NCBI RefSeq assembly: GCF_040954835.1
Contig: NC_090712.1
Coordinates: 2,985,284-3,049,283 of the forward strand
Source of the DNA: Lepisosteus oculatus
Lineage: Eukaryota > Chordata > Actinopteri > Semionotiformes > Lepisosteidae
Length of the DNA: 64,000 nucleotides
Direction: 5' to 3'
The number at the start of each line of letters is the position of its first letter. Position 1 is the stretch's first letter. Position numbers and translations under genes: made by a program. A model generated the notes under the pieces. That model saw only the letters and a program-made list of their open reading frames with translations, was not told where the DNA came from and ran no database searches. Positions 49,501-59,580 of the stretch are shown in pieces.

Positions 49501-52500
49501 GGCCCAACGAAGTAGGATTCCTCTGCCAGCCGTGGGATATGAACCAGCAACCTTCCAGCCACAGGTTCAGATCCTTAGCCACAGAGCCACTGCACCATGC
49601 TGATATTGATTATTCAGATTGCTAACTAAGGCACAGATAAAATCAAACGATGACCCATTTGTCAATAACAGATTTTGAATCTAGTGTTTCATAGTGGTTT
49701 TTGTTTGTTAGCAAGATGCCTCTTCCTTCTATGCAGAGGAATTCTGCCACATGCTAGTGGGTTTGGAATTTGTGATTGTCGGTTCATTCAAAGTTTTGGT
49801 TCCGGCCTAAGTGCCGAATCAAAATATAGAACACTTTAAAGACAACCAGACAGACGTTATTATAGCTCTGTGTTCTCACTTTCACATGGAATAGTGTGGG
49901 GATCTTTCTCCACCTGAGGAATAGGTCACGGAGTTTTCATCAGGACCTGCTGAGACTGATCTACATGCCAATCTGTAGAAACAGTTTAAATCTGATAATC
50001 TACAATAGTCTTCTTGCAGTGTTGACAAGAGTGTTTTCCAAGGCAACACTACCCCTGAGAAATTGGATGATCAATTAAGTTAGAATGTAGAAGAGGAAGT
50101 CAAGCCTTTTGAATAAAAAACAATATTATGCTGTGATTCTGTTTCCTAGCCCTCCATGGCCTGGGGCAAAAGTACCAGCTGATGCCTCAAAAACTTTTTT
50201 GGATCATCAGCTTTGGGATCTATTTGTGCTCTTCGGCATTTGTAGTGTGTCTTCAACTGAAGATGTGGCCCCACCACACACTGGTTAAAAGGTGGAACAG
50301 CATTGTTGTCCACTACTGTGGATATTTGTTCAATTCCAGCTCGAACGGCCAAAGATTTGCTTGTGGCTGTCTCAGTTTTATGAGATGCTATTTTGATTTT
50401 CTTGGTCATTTCCTGGCAGCTGCCTGGAAGGAGGTTATTTGTCGAAGCCGCTTTCACTGTGATGCTTAATTCACGTGGCAGATTGCGTTGAGAGAAGAAA
50501 TAAAAACAGGATGCATTATGGGGGGATAAATCAACCAGAATCACTTCATTATTGACATAACTGGACCAGTTTAACAGCTTCTCCCAGATGCTGAGGTTCT
50601 GGTACTTTGAAGACACCGGCAAAACCTCAACATCAGCCCTCCAATACCAGTCTTGGGGAAATCTGCTCCAGGAAGAGAATTTACTACCTAAAGCTTGACA
50701 CCTTTTAGGATTCGAGTGCTGTGTTCTAAGACGTACAGCGCCCCTGGGTGCCCTGGTTTTAGTTGCTGACCTTGAGAGCTTTCATTTTTGGTGGGAATCC
50801 AGTGTCTCTCTCAGCTCTTTCAGGATGAATACCTTTTACACCCCAAGCTTTCCAAGTGCTGACCCGTGCCTTGAGAGTAAATGTGAAAAGAGATTCTCTC
50901 TCCCTTTGAGGCTGTCTCAGTTCTCTGTTTATTTGATATACAGCAAGTGTATTATCTTCACAATAAGAATGCAAAAAGGTGTTTTCTTCACAGCATGCCA
51001 AAATATAGTTGTTGGTCTTCCTCATGTGCTGTTTCATGTCATGCAGTGAAAAGAACACCATTCTCTCAAGAGTTGCTGTGCACGAATTTAGTCAAGCCCA
51101 GTAAAGCAAATCCAAAAGGATAACTATGCTTTGCAGAAGAGAGGACTGCCACTGTCTCTATATTCCTTTTCCACTCTGTGGAATCCCTATAAATATTTTA
51201 TGCCATGTAGCAGAGCTACAGTACACTCCTTTTGCAGATAATAGGGAAATTGATTGGGTGATATTTAATTAATGACCCTGCAAAACCTGTAAGGGAATTC
51301 TCGTGAGATGAAAGATTTGTTTTTCGGTCGAAAAAAATCAAGCGGATTTTGAAATAAAGTGACAAGGCAGAATCTTTAATGATCAAATCTTCTGAGGAGG
51401 CACTTAAGAAATATTCTGTGATTTGCAGCAGCTCAAATAGGATCATATTCGTTAAACATTTACGACCATACTAGGTTTCCCCTCGTTTTTTCCTTTCCTG
51501 ATAGGAAAATAACACAGCGGAACCCTGTCAGGGTCCTGTTTAGATGAGAAATGTTGGGTTGTTTTTTCAGCAGTAATTTTACTGTCAGCAGTAAAATTAT
51601 TCTGGTAGAAAAAGAAAAGGCTTCTCAAATGAGGCCATGGCATCAATCCGAATCTGGAGTGTGATGGTGATTGTGGAGAATTCTGGGAAACGTGAGCGAG
51701 GCCCAGCAGTTTACTAGCGCCCCTCTTTCCTGTGAAGGATGTGTTTTATTGAGGTTAAGAACAGTCACAGTCCTCTTCTCTGGTCATGTGGTCTAGCTGC
51801 GCACAGAACCCACTGCTGCTGCCTAGGAAACTGTCCCTGTGTGCTGGTAAAACAGGGATTTAAAATCTAATAATTTAATTAGATGTTATCAATGTGGAAG
51901 CCTGGAAGAAAACCTCCATTTTCTGCAATCAAAAGGCACCACACTTGTTCACACTTTTTTCATATTTAAATGTCTTTCTTGTTACCTGATCAATGTACTA
52001 AAGAATCAAAATCAATGTACTCTTGAATTCACCAGGGAATAAATTCTGTCATTCATTCAGTCATTTTACTTTCCGTAGATATGGAATGCAATGCACCTAA
52101 AAGAAGCCCCACTCGATGCTATAGCCTGTTTGAGAGGCACTGGAAATGTTTTTAACCAGTTGTGCTGTACAAACTGGGGTGTTAATGAAGAGGAATGACA
52201 GGAATATCAATCAGTGGTCTTTTACTTCTGATGAGCGCAGATATGAGGGGGCACGCTGGTCACTGTGCTTTGCTGTTGGATGGATGGAGGTAAAAGCTTC
52301 GAAGAGCTGCCACTGATGTCAGAAGGGCAAGCTGTGGAATGGCCAGGAGAGCAATGAAGACCCTTTGTGTAGCGGTTAGCCCAGGCTCAGGGGGTCGGAC
52401 TATGTCACTATAGAAACCTATTCCCTCAGGCCACAGACAGGAGCGACCTGGTGCTAGGTGGGTCTCAGGACATCTATACCCTCAATGCTGAGCCAGCAGC

Positions 52501-55500
52501 AGAGCAGACACAGGACGTAAATAGGCTACACAGCGGAAAGACATGAATAATCACAGGGAACTAGGGACAGGACAGAAGTAGAGCGCCCTCTAGGTGTACG
52601 GGGCGTGACAATAGCGTTGTGAAACTGTATTTTTATAGATAGATTATAAATGTCTGAAAAAATATATAGGTCATAAAATTAAAAGATTAATCAATAGATT
52701 TTAACCATTAATTCGTTTTTTATTGAACTGCATTTCAGGTGCACTTTGAAATGTGTGTAGTATGTCAATGTGCAATATATCCAATTGTGCTTCAGTTTTT
52801 GACAGTGTATTTCACTGCAATTTCAAATGTTTCCAAAGTGGCTATATGTACTATTATTATTATTTCCAAAAATATAAACATCAGTCCTTCCTTTCCTGAT
52901 CTTCAAACCAGCTGAAAAGTGCAGCGTCTCACTGAAAAGCTGATGTATTTTTCAGAATACTACTCTACTTTTCATGTGCACCTCCATCCAGTCGAGTTAG
53001 ACTTTTCTGGAGGTGATTTTGCACATGTGCCAGTAGTCCAGAGCTTTTCTGCTCAGCTCTATTACATACCGTGACTAGACGAACATTTTTATTGTACTCA
53101 ATATCTAGGGGCTCATTAGTTCCCGTTTACATTTAGATCTGCCACTTGCTCTTCATCTCTGGACCCCACAACAGCAGCAACAACAACATCTCCTCTAAGA
53201 AGAGTTATGGCCCTAGCCTGATCAGGTCTGGTGCAGAGCAGCACTAACCGGCGGTACAAGAGTTCACCCGTCAAAAGTCCAGCTTCTAAACAGAAAACAA
53301 AGCAGAACTCCACCGGGCGAGTTTGTGGTGCATGGTTATTGAAGCTAGAGAATTAAGATCAGTCATCAGGAAAACAGGAATTGGTTGTCTTTGCCCGTCA
53401 CAGCTTGCTGCTCAGAGCTCGGTCTGCAGACTCTTTCAAGATATCCTTGTTGTGGAGTCGACCCGTTGTCGCGCAGACCAAATTTAGCATCGCAGCTCTC
53501 AGAGGAGCCCGTGACCCAGTTGCTTTTCACTCCAGCAAGAAGCAGAATCACCACCAAGCTGAACGAGACAAGAATCAGGGAGCCCTGTTCAAGGGACGCC
53601 ACCCATTTTTCTCTCTTCCTCCATGCGAGAGCGAGGTAAGGCAGCCAGCCCCCGGGCTGGGCATTGATTGCAGTCTGGAGGGATCGAGCGGAGGACTTTG
53701 ATGACTTTCCAGACACGGGCCGATCCCTACGGGGGGCTGTCCCGGAGGCCCAGCTGCGCTGGTGCAAAACTACGAGAGTTCCTCTCAGCAGGTGTCGGGC
53801 GCGGAGCACCCAGCTGTTTGTCAGGCTGAGACACTAACGTGAAACAACTTCATCTGTAGGGGACAATTCTCTCGAAATCAAATCAGCTTTGTGGCATAGC
53901 TCCTGGAAGAGGCACGTTGACCCTCATCTGTAAACCGTGGGCCAGAAGAAAAGGTTTGCAGGACACCATTGAGTTAAAAACACTACTGGAGCTTGTGTCT
54001 CTTAAACAGGCTGTAGCACTAAGTGGAGCTTCTTCTCAGTGCATTGGATTCCAATACCAGGCAAGATACTAGTTCATCATTCTGGTGCCGTGGAGTTAAT
54101 GTGTCACATTTTACTGCATATCTCAGCTGCTCTGTCCCCTTAACTCCTCTGGTGGCCGATGCTTTTTCTGGAAAAAGAAGCCTTTTGGTTGAAAAGGAGG
54201 AAATTTGGTTACATCCAGCACATACTGTAATTAACTTGTAATGCTGTTGCTAGCTGTTATGCATAATTTCAACGTAACGAGAATTTTACTGGTTTTCTCT
54301 GGCAGGTTTCAAATCCCACGCCTGCTTTAGAGGAGGCAGTGGTTTGGTGAGAGACGGGGATATCTTGGTGTATCTATGGATCACTGTAGAGTAACAATAA
54401 ATGAGCAATATGCTGTAGTCCCCCCGCCTCTCTACCTGGTGTTGAAACAGACAGGAGAATTACAATCAAATATTTAAAGATGGAAATACTTAGAGAAAGC
54501 CTTTACAGTGGTCATTGTTTTAGCATTCTCTCCTATTGCAGTTGTGAGGATTGTTAAAATGCACAGCCATGGACTAAGTGTCACAAAACAATTAGCTTTT
54601 TGTTGATTTCTGAGATAAGACTCAGAGACAGTAGTAGTTGTATTATTAGTAGTAGCGGGGGTGTAAGTCTGTTCACAATACAGACATCTCCACAAAGCAG
54701 TGGCCTTGAAATGTGCCCAGACCAGGTGACTGATAACAGACACTTTCTGTTTCAGCTGCTCTGTTCATGTTACAATTGCCCACCTGAAACCCCAAAGTAC
54801 TGCACAGGGCTCTCAGTGCCCAATGGTCACAACACTTCGGCTCATGGACTCTGACAGCAGAGCCCATTATTCTCTGCTTGGCATTCATCTTTTAAAGGGT
54901 GTGTCCCCCACATTGAAGTGGCCTTACGATTCAACTTTGGCTATCTCATGTTGTTCCAAGCAACACATAATTTGCAGAGTGCATTCATTTATGAAAATGC
55001 CAACACAAATAGTCAAGCTGTGTTTCTGCTTTACTTAGTGGTGCTTCAATATTTCTGCTTTTTAATATGCATGAAGGAGAGGGGGGGAGCACTTTTTATT
55101 TCTGCTTCCTTTCTTGCTGAGGGGACAGCTGTAATTGCTGGGATACAGACTCCATGGAGCTGCAAAGCAGCCTCAATGCTGAGTAGCTTTCGTGTAGGCT
55201 GTGGACTCTAAAATAACAGGAATCGGAAATGTACAGTTCATTAATATTTAAACTCACAGATTGAGCATGATGGGAATCTGGCTGCTTCTGCGCTGAGACC
55301 AGCTTCATCTGAGATCCTTACTGGTGTTCTCTGTAAATTTCCTGGTGGGCAAAAGGCTTTTGTGAAAGAACAGGGAATGGCTGGCTTGCACTAAAAACCA
55401 CAAAACAACAGCAGATTGCAGTGGGCTCATTGCTTGAACCTGCGTACTTGTGTGAGCGTTCTGGCGCATTAGGGCTGCCGTCACATCATCCAGGTGGGGC

Positions 55501-58500
55501 TGCACATTGTTGGTGGTGGTGGAGGGGAGTCCCCATTACCCGTAAAGCACTTTGAGTGGAGTGTCCAGAAAAGCACTCTATAAGTGAAAGCAATTATTGT
55601 GGGTGCAGTGTATCTGCATGTATCTAATCATCTCTGGATTGCTGTCCCCCACCTTCGGTGTAATTGGCTTGGCTCAGCTGATAAGGCTGATTTTTCCAAG
55701 TCCTCTCCTTAATCTAAAGAGACGCACTGAGTATGCCCCCTACTGCTTGGACAGGCTTGCTGGCAGGCATCCAGAGCCTTGGGTCGGCTGATGAAAGTGG
55801 TGCTCAGGATTAGTCTTGCAGAGGGTAATTCCGACCGCTTGTCTCTTTCTGCGCTGCAAGGGGGCCAAGATGTTGTTCCCCTCAATCCCTTGCCTATTTA
55901 CAAGCAGACTGATGTCTATAACACAACGCAACACAACATCACTTAATTAGCCCCATACAATATCCTGGGTTGACAAGCTCCAAATCACTGGCACTGGGAG
56001 AACTCAGTCACCAGCCCAATCTATCCCTTTTCTGCAGTATTGTATTCACTGTCATTTCTCTGCCAGGTAATTATAGTGCACAGGCAAAGGCTAGACAGGT
56101 TATTCTACTAGTCTTTCAAATGGGAAGAGATATAGTTTATATATAGTTTTGCTACAGCTTGCCTTAAATTACAATTGCCTTAAAATAGGCATGGAATTCT
56201 AAACCCAAAAAACTTTGGTAAATGTTTTCACTGCTGCCTGTTATTAGAGGAGAAACTCCGAAAATTAACCCAGCACACTGTCCCTGTATTCGGGAGGGTT
56301 GCTGACAGAATTTATTTTACATTGTATCATGCAGGATATCAATTACCCTGCTCTCAATATGCACAATACCATCAATCTGGTGAATCTGGGTTTCTGAGCC
56401 CAAAGACAGAGTATTGGTAGATTAATTTAGGAATTTTTAAAGCATGTTAAAATAAGTTGCTATTATGCATCACAGTGTATATTGCTTATGGGTTTTTTTC
56501 CAGAAAATATGCTGTGGATTTCTATCATGCATTGTATTTGTGTGCATGCTCTACAGAGAAGACAAATCTCCAAATGCTTCCATTTGAACTTAAATATTTC
56601 ATGACCATGTCTGCAGAGACTGAATTGTCAGCTGATCTGTGCCGCATAAGGGGAGTTGTTTTCTTTACCACAGACGTGTGGACATCAAGAAACTGCTTCT
56701 TTTTTCGAAATAAGAAAAAAAAATCATCATCACAGAAGTAAGCTGAAAATCGGATGACCTGTGATAGTTCAAAGGCCTGTCTGAAAACTGCGCACTGATC
56801 GTGGAACAGGTGCTCGTCTGCAAACCCTTGCTACTACTCAGTTCATCAGAAGCATCACATTGTAACCGTACAATACATAACACTGACAAAGACAGGATAC
56901 AAGTATGCATCCTTGGCTAGCATTTTCACAGAACACCATCAGTCATTTTAAAAATGACGGCCACGATCCTTGACTAAAATGATTGTATGAGTCCATTTTT
57001 AAAGTGTACTGTAATTATTTATATTCCTATGTGCTAAGGAAAGGGGCACTATTGCTATTATCAAGTGTGTCTGAAGTATACATTCCAAAAATCAGGTTTA
57101 ATAATTATTTAAATTTTGAGAAGAACAACATTCAGAAGATACTGTGTTTAGAAAGACTTGTTTGTCTTTCTAAATATATTACCTGTTGTGATAATTTAAA
57201 TAGATGTAAGAGCCCTTTAGTGTAGATACTGTATATTCCTTGTTTAAAAAGATTTTTATGTGTCTTAAACATATACATCAAGCTGACCTGAAGGGAATTG
57301 GTACCTGGTACTGGGCATGTATCTGCTATTGCACGTTGTTTCCCTGGAGGTCTGAACAATGGAACGTCTTTCCTGAGAGACAATGGTAGGTGCTCAAGCC
57401 CTGCATCAGATGACCCAGCCATTGTCTTAGCGAAGTACCTGGGGGATGTTATTTTCATCACTTTCAGTGAAAGTTCATTTTTAGAAAGTCAGCAGTAGAA
57501 ACAATGTACAATGGAAGGGATATCCGGGCCTTTTTATGTACTATAAATTCTTGTTTGGAACATGATGATGCCACAGCACATGAATAACATGAACATGTAA
57601 GATGCTTGGCTTCTCATTGCATTATGGAAATGTGGAAGTCGTATTAATTAATTGCATTTATTAAAAAAAAGTGTTTTAAACAAGAGAGGGGGATCCACTT
57701 CATCCACTGACACTGACATTTGACATGAAACACTGTTCAAATCCATATGCTGACTACAAGAAAGCACGGACTCCGAGGGTGTTCAGCTTGCAGCATGTAG
57801 TGCTGAAAGGGTTTAGTGGAATTCCATGTTCTTGCAGGCCGTGTGGACACCAGCTCCAAGAGGGCTGGATGGAGATAATTCCTCGTCCTTCTCTGCCAAG
57901 GATCCAATAAATCTGCATGCTCTCCGTTTTTGGATTGAGAACTAAAGTGCTGAAGCGCTTAGCGGACACTCATCAGGAAAAATTCCTCTGAAGGAGGGTG
58001 CCCTGTCATTCCCAGGATTATCCGCCTGAGGGAAAGTGACACAGCCCCAGCCAGGTGTTAATGGTGGAGGAGAGAAGTGTTTTCAGAGAGCATCGCGCGC
58101 TTGAAGGGACACTTAGCAGCAACAAAAACAGAATCTTCCAGCTAGTCATGAAGCTTCCTGCAATTCTTTTTTTGGCAAAGTCTAAACAGAGGGACCTTAA
58201 CTATCTTTATTACCAGCTGCATTGTTCTCTCTGCAGTCTTCTCTGGTAGCCCAAGGCAGACAGAGTGTTGCTTTTATCAGTCCAGTCTGTTATCAGCACT
58301 CCTAATCGTTTTAGAGGTCAGTGAATAGAGCTGTAGTGATAATGTCTCCACCACTTTCACCCAGATTGCATTGTGGTTTACTTCATCCTTTACCTGTGTA
58401 CACTGTCTTGCACACCTTGAAGCATTTAAATGGGGCAATATGAGGTTTTTCTCTTACAATTGATTATGAGTTTCGTCATGGTGGATCAGAATGGGGAGTA

Positions 58501-59580
58501 CAATTTCCTCTGATACTCTACTATTATTAAAAATTACTATTAAAAAGGTAAATAGCGGTTGAGATGGTGGAAAATGTTTTTTTTTTTTTAGGACTGAAGT
58601 CCAAGTCAAGTACTCACAGGTATCGTGAAAGCAATAAGGTCCCCTACCTGGTTTCTCTTCAAAGCTGAAGACTTTTTTCATGAAAACTAGACTGAAAGTC
58701 CATTTGTTGAAAAGTGATGTTTGTTGCATGAAAAGAAAACTAGTTGAGACAAGCCGCTTCTTCCTGACGGCAGCTTTGGCCCACACGTGGGTAGATGGAG
58801 ATGTAGCGCGAGATCAATCTGCGGTGGGTGACTGCACTTTCCACATGACTTGGTGGAGCTGAGCGCTGTACCACATGGTGCAGGGAGAGGGCAGACTGCG
58901 GGGACTCGTGTGACCAGGGGCTGATTCTGACTCCCACAAAGGCAACCTCCTGAACACCTGAGCACCATCTTCACCACATTCTTTCTGAAACTGGAAAACA
59001 CTGGAAAGCTAATCGCTTAAAACTTTTTTGTCCTAGCGTTTCCAGAACTTACCCAGGCGGATTTCAGGACCAAAGAGTGAACTTCTGGTTCTTGATTAAA
59101 GTATCTGGAAACAGCACAATAAAAGCTAAGAAGTTTAACCTGGTCTTCATCAAATTCAGTGAGATGCAGTGATCTCCTGTACATAGTATATACAATATAT
59201 ACAGTAGATGCCATGTAAACTAATAAATTACCTTTTACAGTTTTTTCTGTATTGATGAATTAGAGAATTAATCCCTCATACAAGTTTGTAATTGTGTCTG
59301 AGTCAAATTATCCTGGAGCTCAATGTCACAGTTTTATCCAGCGATGGAATTTCTGAATAACAGGAACGACGAGGAGTGATTCCAGTCGATGAGCAGCTCT
59401 ACTGCAGTGATCAAGAGAGGACCCCAGGCCTGCAGGGTAACAGTGAAATCTGGTTCTCTCCACAGGAAGGTTTGGCTCAGCAAAGTGGGGAGTCCCGGCT
59501 CACGGATCGACCGAGCTGTGTTCTCCAACGAGCGGGACATCTCCAAGCTAGAGTACAAGGGCTTCAACACGCGATACTGA
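40526..59580 (+). CDS. acyp2: Acylphosphatase-2 (muscle-type), four exons
   Basis: A small cytosolic enzyme that hydrolyses the carboxyl-phosphate bond of acylphosphates. Joined exons 40526-40598, 41950-41966, 42498-42607 and 59466-59580 give 104 residues, against 99 in human ACYP2. All introns have GT...AG ends and the phases agree. Both family signatures are present: FGRVQGVCFR (residues 20-29), with catalytic Arg29 in the phosphate-binding loop, and [17 protein letters not shown] (43-59), with catalytic Asn47. The 18-residue Arg-Asn spacing equals Arg23-Asn41 of the family. VCFRMYTEDE and the ISKLEY...RY ending match the ACYP2 (muscle) rather than the ACYP1 type. Introns are about 1.35, 0.53 and 16.9 kb, and the last is repeat-filled. 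An upstream in-frame ATG could add 27 residues. The gene appears intact. Confidence 0.93.
41231..41374. repeat. 61-bp-arm palindrome, Penelope/hammerhead-like repeat
   Basis: Two 61-nt arms (41231-41291 and 41314-41374) are reverse complements with only two mismatches, around a 22-nt centre. Each arm reads outward as GGCCGAAACGTTGTGTTTTC, then a CTTTTCAGCA block, then GGAATAAACC and TTTACTTGTTC. The centre plus the right arm, CAGGCTCCACGGCCGAAACG, has the layout of a hammerhead ribozyme stem II followed by GAAAC. The preceding CTGANGA core strand is not preserved. Repeats of this kind belong to Penelope-like retroelements in several animals. The assignment is by eye. Confidence 0.6.
41690..41845. 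repeat. Second, decayed palindromic copy in acyp2 intron 1
   Basis: The same family as the 41231-41374 element. AGCAAGTAAAGTTTTATTCC on the left and GGAATAAACCTTTACTTGTT on the right form imperfect inverted arms around a diverged centre. The left flank contains CATGCGTAGGCTGC, the complement of the GCAGCCTACGCATG that follows the first copy, showing that this tail is part of the element. Confidence 0.5.
41950..41966 (+). CDS. acyp2: acyp2 coding exon 2 (17-nt microexon)
   Basis: A 17-nt exon that completes the Gly codon and encodes VCFRM, including the catalytic Arg. The acceptor is a strong T-tract followed by GCAG and the donor is ATG|GTAAGT. Such a short exon is easily missed by gene finders, but skipping it would destroy the active site. 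Confidence 0.9.
42498..42607 (+). CDS. acyp2: acyp2 coding exon 3
   Basis: 110 nt encoding [10 protein letters not shown] through DKVKE plus two bases of a Met codon. It contains the second acylphosphatase signature with the catalytic Asn. The acceptor is CCCGCAG and the donor is AAAT|GTAAGT. Confidence 0.92.
42985..43262 (-). repeat. 5S-type SINE body and tail, minus strand
   Basis: It contains TCTGGACACTCCACTCAAAG followed by CGCTTTACAGG, then CCACCTGGAGGATGTGAC, and ends in a TAACACCCCTACTCATTATG block. The complement of the left part occurs at 55457-55598, showing two opposed copies of one family inside intron 3. The 5S-like head is not present in this copy. Confidence 0.6.
44150..44450. 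repeat. Interspersed fish-type repeat fragment
   Basis: The order of blocks (a GGGACAATTTACAGACATCA block, GCATGCATTTGAAGCTGGGA, GAACCCTGAGGAAACTC, AAACCCAGGGCACAAGAGCT, GTGAGGCAGCTGTGCTAATG, CCCACTGAGCC) is that of a well-known interspersed repeat of fishes. It is diverged, noncoding, and lies in acyp2 intron 3. Confidence 0.55.
45896..48100. other. Intron 3 tract without recognised features
   Basis: Moderately GC-rich intronic DNA with many short open frames on both strands and no domain. FADDSS in a frame at 46494-46778 superficially recalls a reverse-transcriptase motif, but nothing around it supports this. A 47100-47180 block is loosely SINE-like. Confidence 0.35.
48102..48205. repeat. 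SINE fragment (Pol III-like B-box region)
   Basis: TTTGTACCCATTTAAGCAGC, then TGCTCGAGGGTACAACA, then GGGATTTGACCC follows the block order of a common fish SINE (acquired 'stomach-like' order: TTTATACAGCTGG, then CTTGCTCAAGGGTAC, then a G-x-TTxGAACCC box). It is related to the copy at 49438-49602. Confidence 0.45.
49438..49602. repeat. SINE fragment (Pol III-like B-box region)
   Basis: TATACGGCACCCCTGGAGCA, then GCCTTGCTCAGGGGCCC, then GATATGAACCAGCAACC and CTTAGCCACAGAGCCACTGC follow the block order of a widespread fish SINE. The GAACC box and the AGCCACTGAGCC-like end suggest tRNA ancestry. It is intronic and noncoding. Confidence 0.55.
50560..50650. repeat. Repeat block related to 61725-61800
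   Basis: CCAGTTTAACAGCTTCTCCC, then a TTTGAAGACACC block and AAAACCTCAACA, resembles AAGTTTAACAGGTTTTCCCA, then TTTGAGGAGACCC and AAAACCTAGACAACA near 61728-61800. These are two diverged copies of one unnamed interspersed family. Confidence 0.4.
50651..55456. other. Intron 3 tract, mostly unassigned
   Basis: No exon or RNA gene is recognised. A GC-richer part at 52350-52615 ends with AGAGCGCCCTC...GGGGCGTGACA, which vaguely recalls the right end of the GTCAC-type elements at 30 and 36 kb. Open frames at 53366-53809 and 50759-51061 lack domains and overlap frames on the other strand. Confidence 0.4.
55457..55598 (+). repeat. 5S-type SINE 3' part, plus strand
   Basis: CACATCATCCAGGTGGGGCT, then GGTGGTGGAGGGGAGTCCCC, then AAAGCACTTTGAGTGGAGTG and the tail CTCTATAAGTGAAAGCAATT form the 3' half of the same family as 42985-43262, in the opposite orientation. 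Confidence 0.6.
56649..56693 (+). pseudogene. hAT-type transposase fragment
   Basis: The plus-strand frame reads [15 protein letters not shown]. The TTDxWTSR motif surrounds the first catalytic Asp of hAT transposases and their ZBED-like descendants. Nothing recognisable continues downstream, where the frame runs into a Lys-rich tail and a stop. If real, it is only a small remnant in intron 3 of acyp2. Confidence 0.4.
59466..59580 (+). CDS. acyp2: acyp2 coding exon 4
   Basis: 115 nt completing the Met codon and encoding [16 protein letters not shown] through the NTRY terminus and TGA. The acceptor is CTCCACAG. The reading frame and content match the C-terminal half of ACYP2. Confidence 0.92.

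Noticed and set aside
49540..49602. tRNA gene from a GGTTCAGATCC-like box
   Set aside because: The surrounding blocks are those of a SINE, and no tRNA cloverleaf can be formed.
50146..50622. 158-codon minus-strand frame
   Set aside because: It has no recognisable domain, overlaps a plus-strand frame, and is adjacent to a repeat block.
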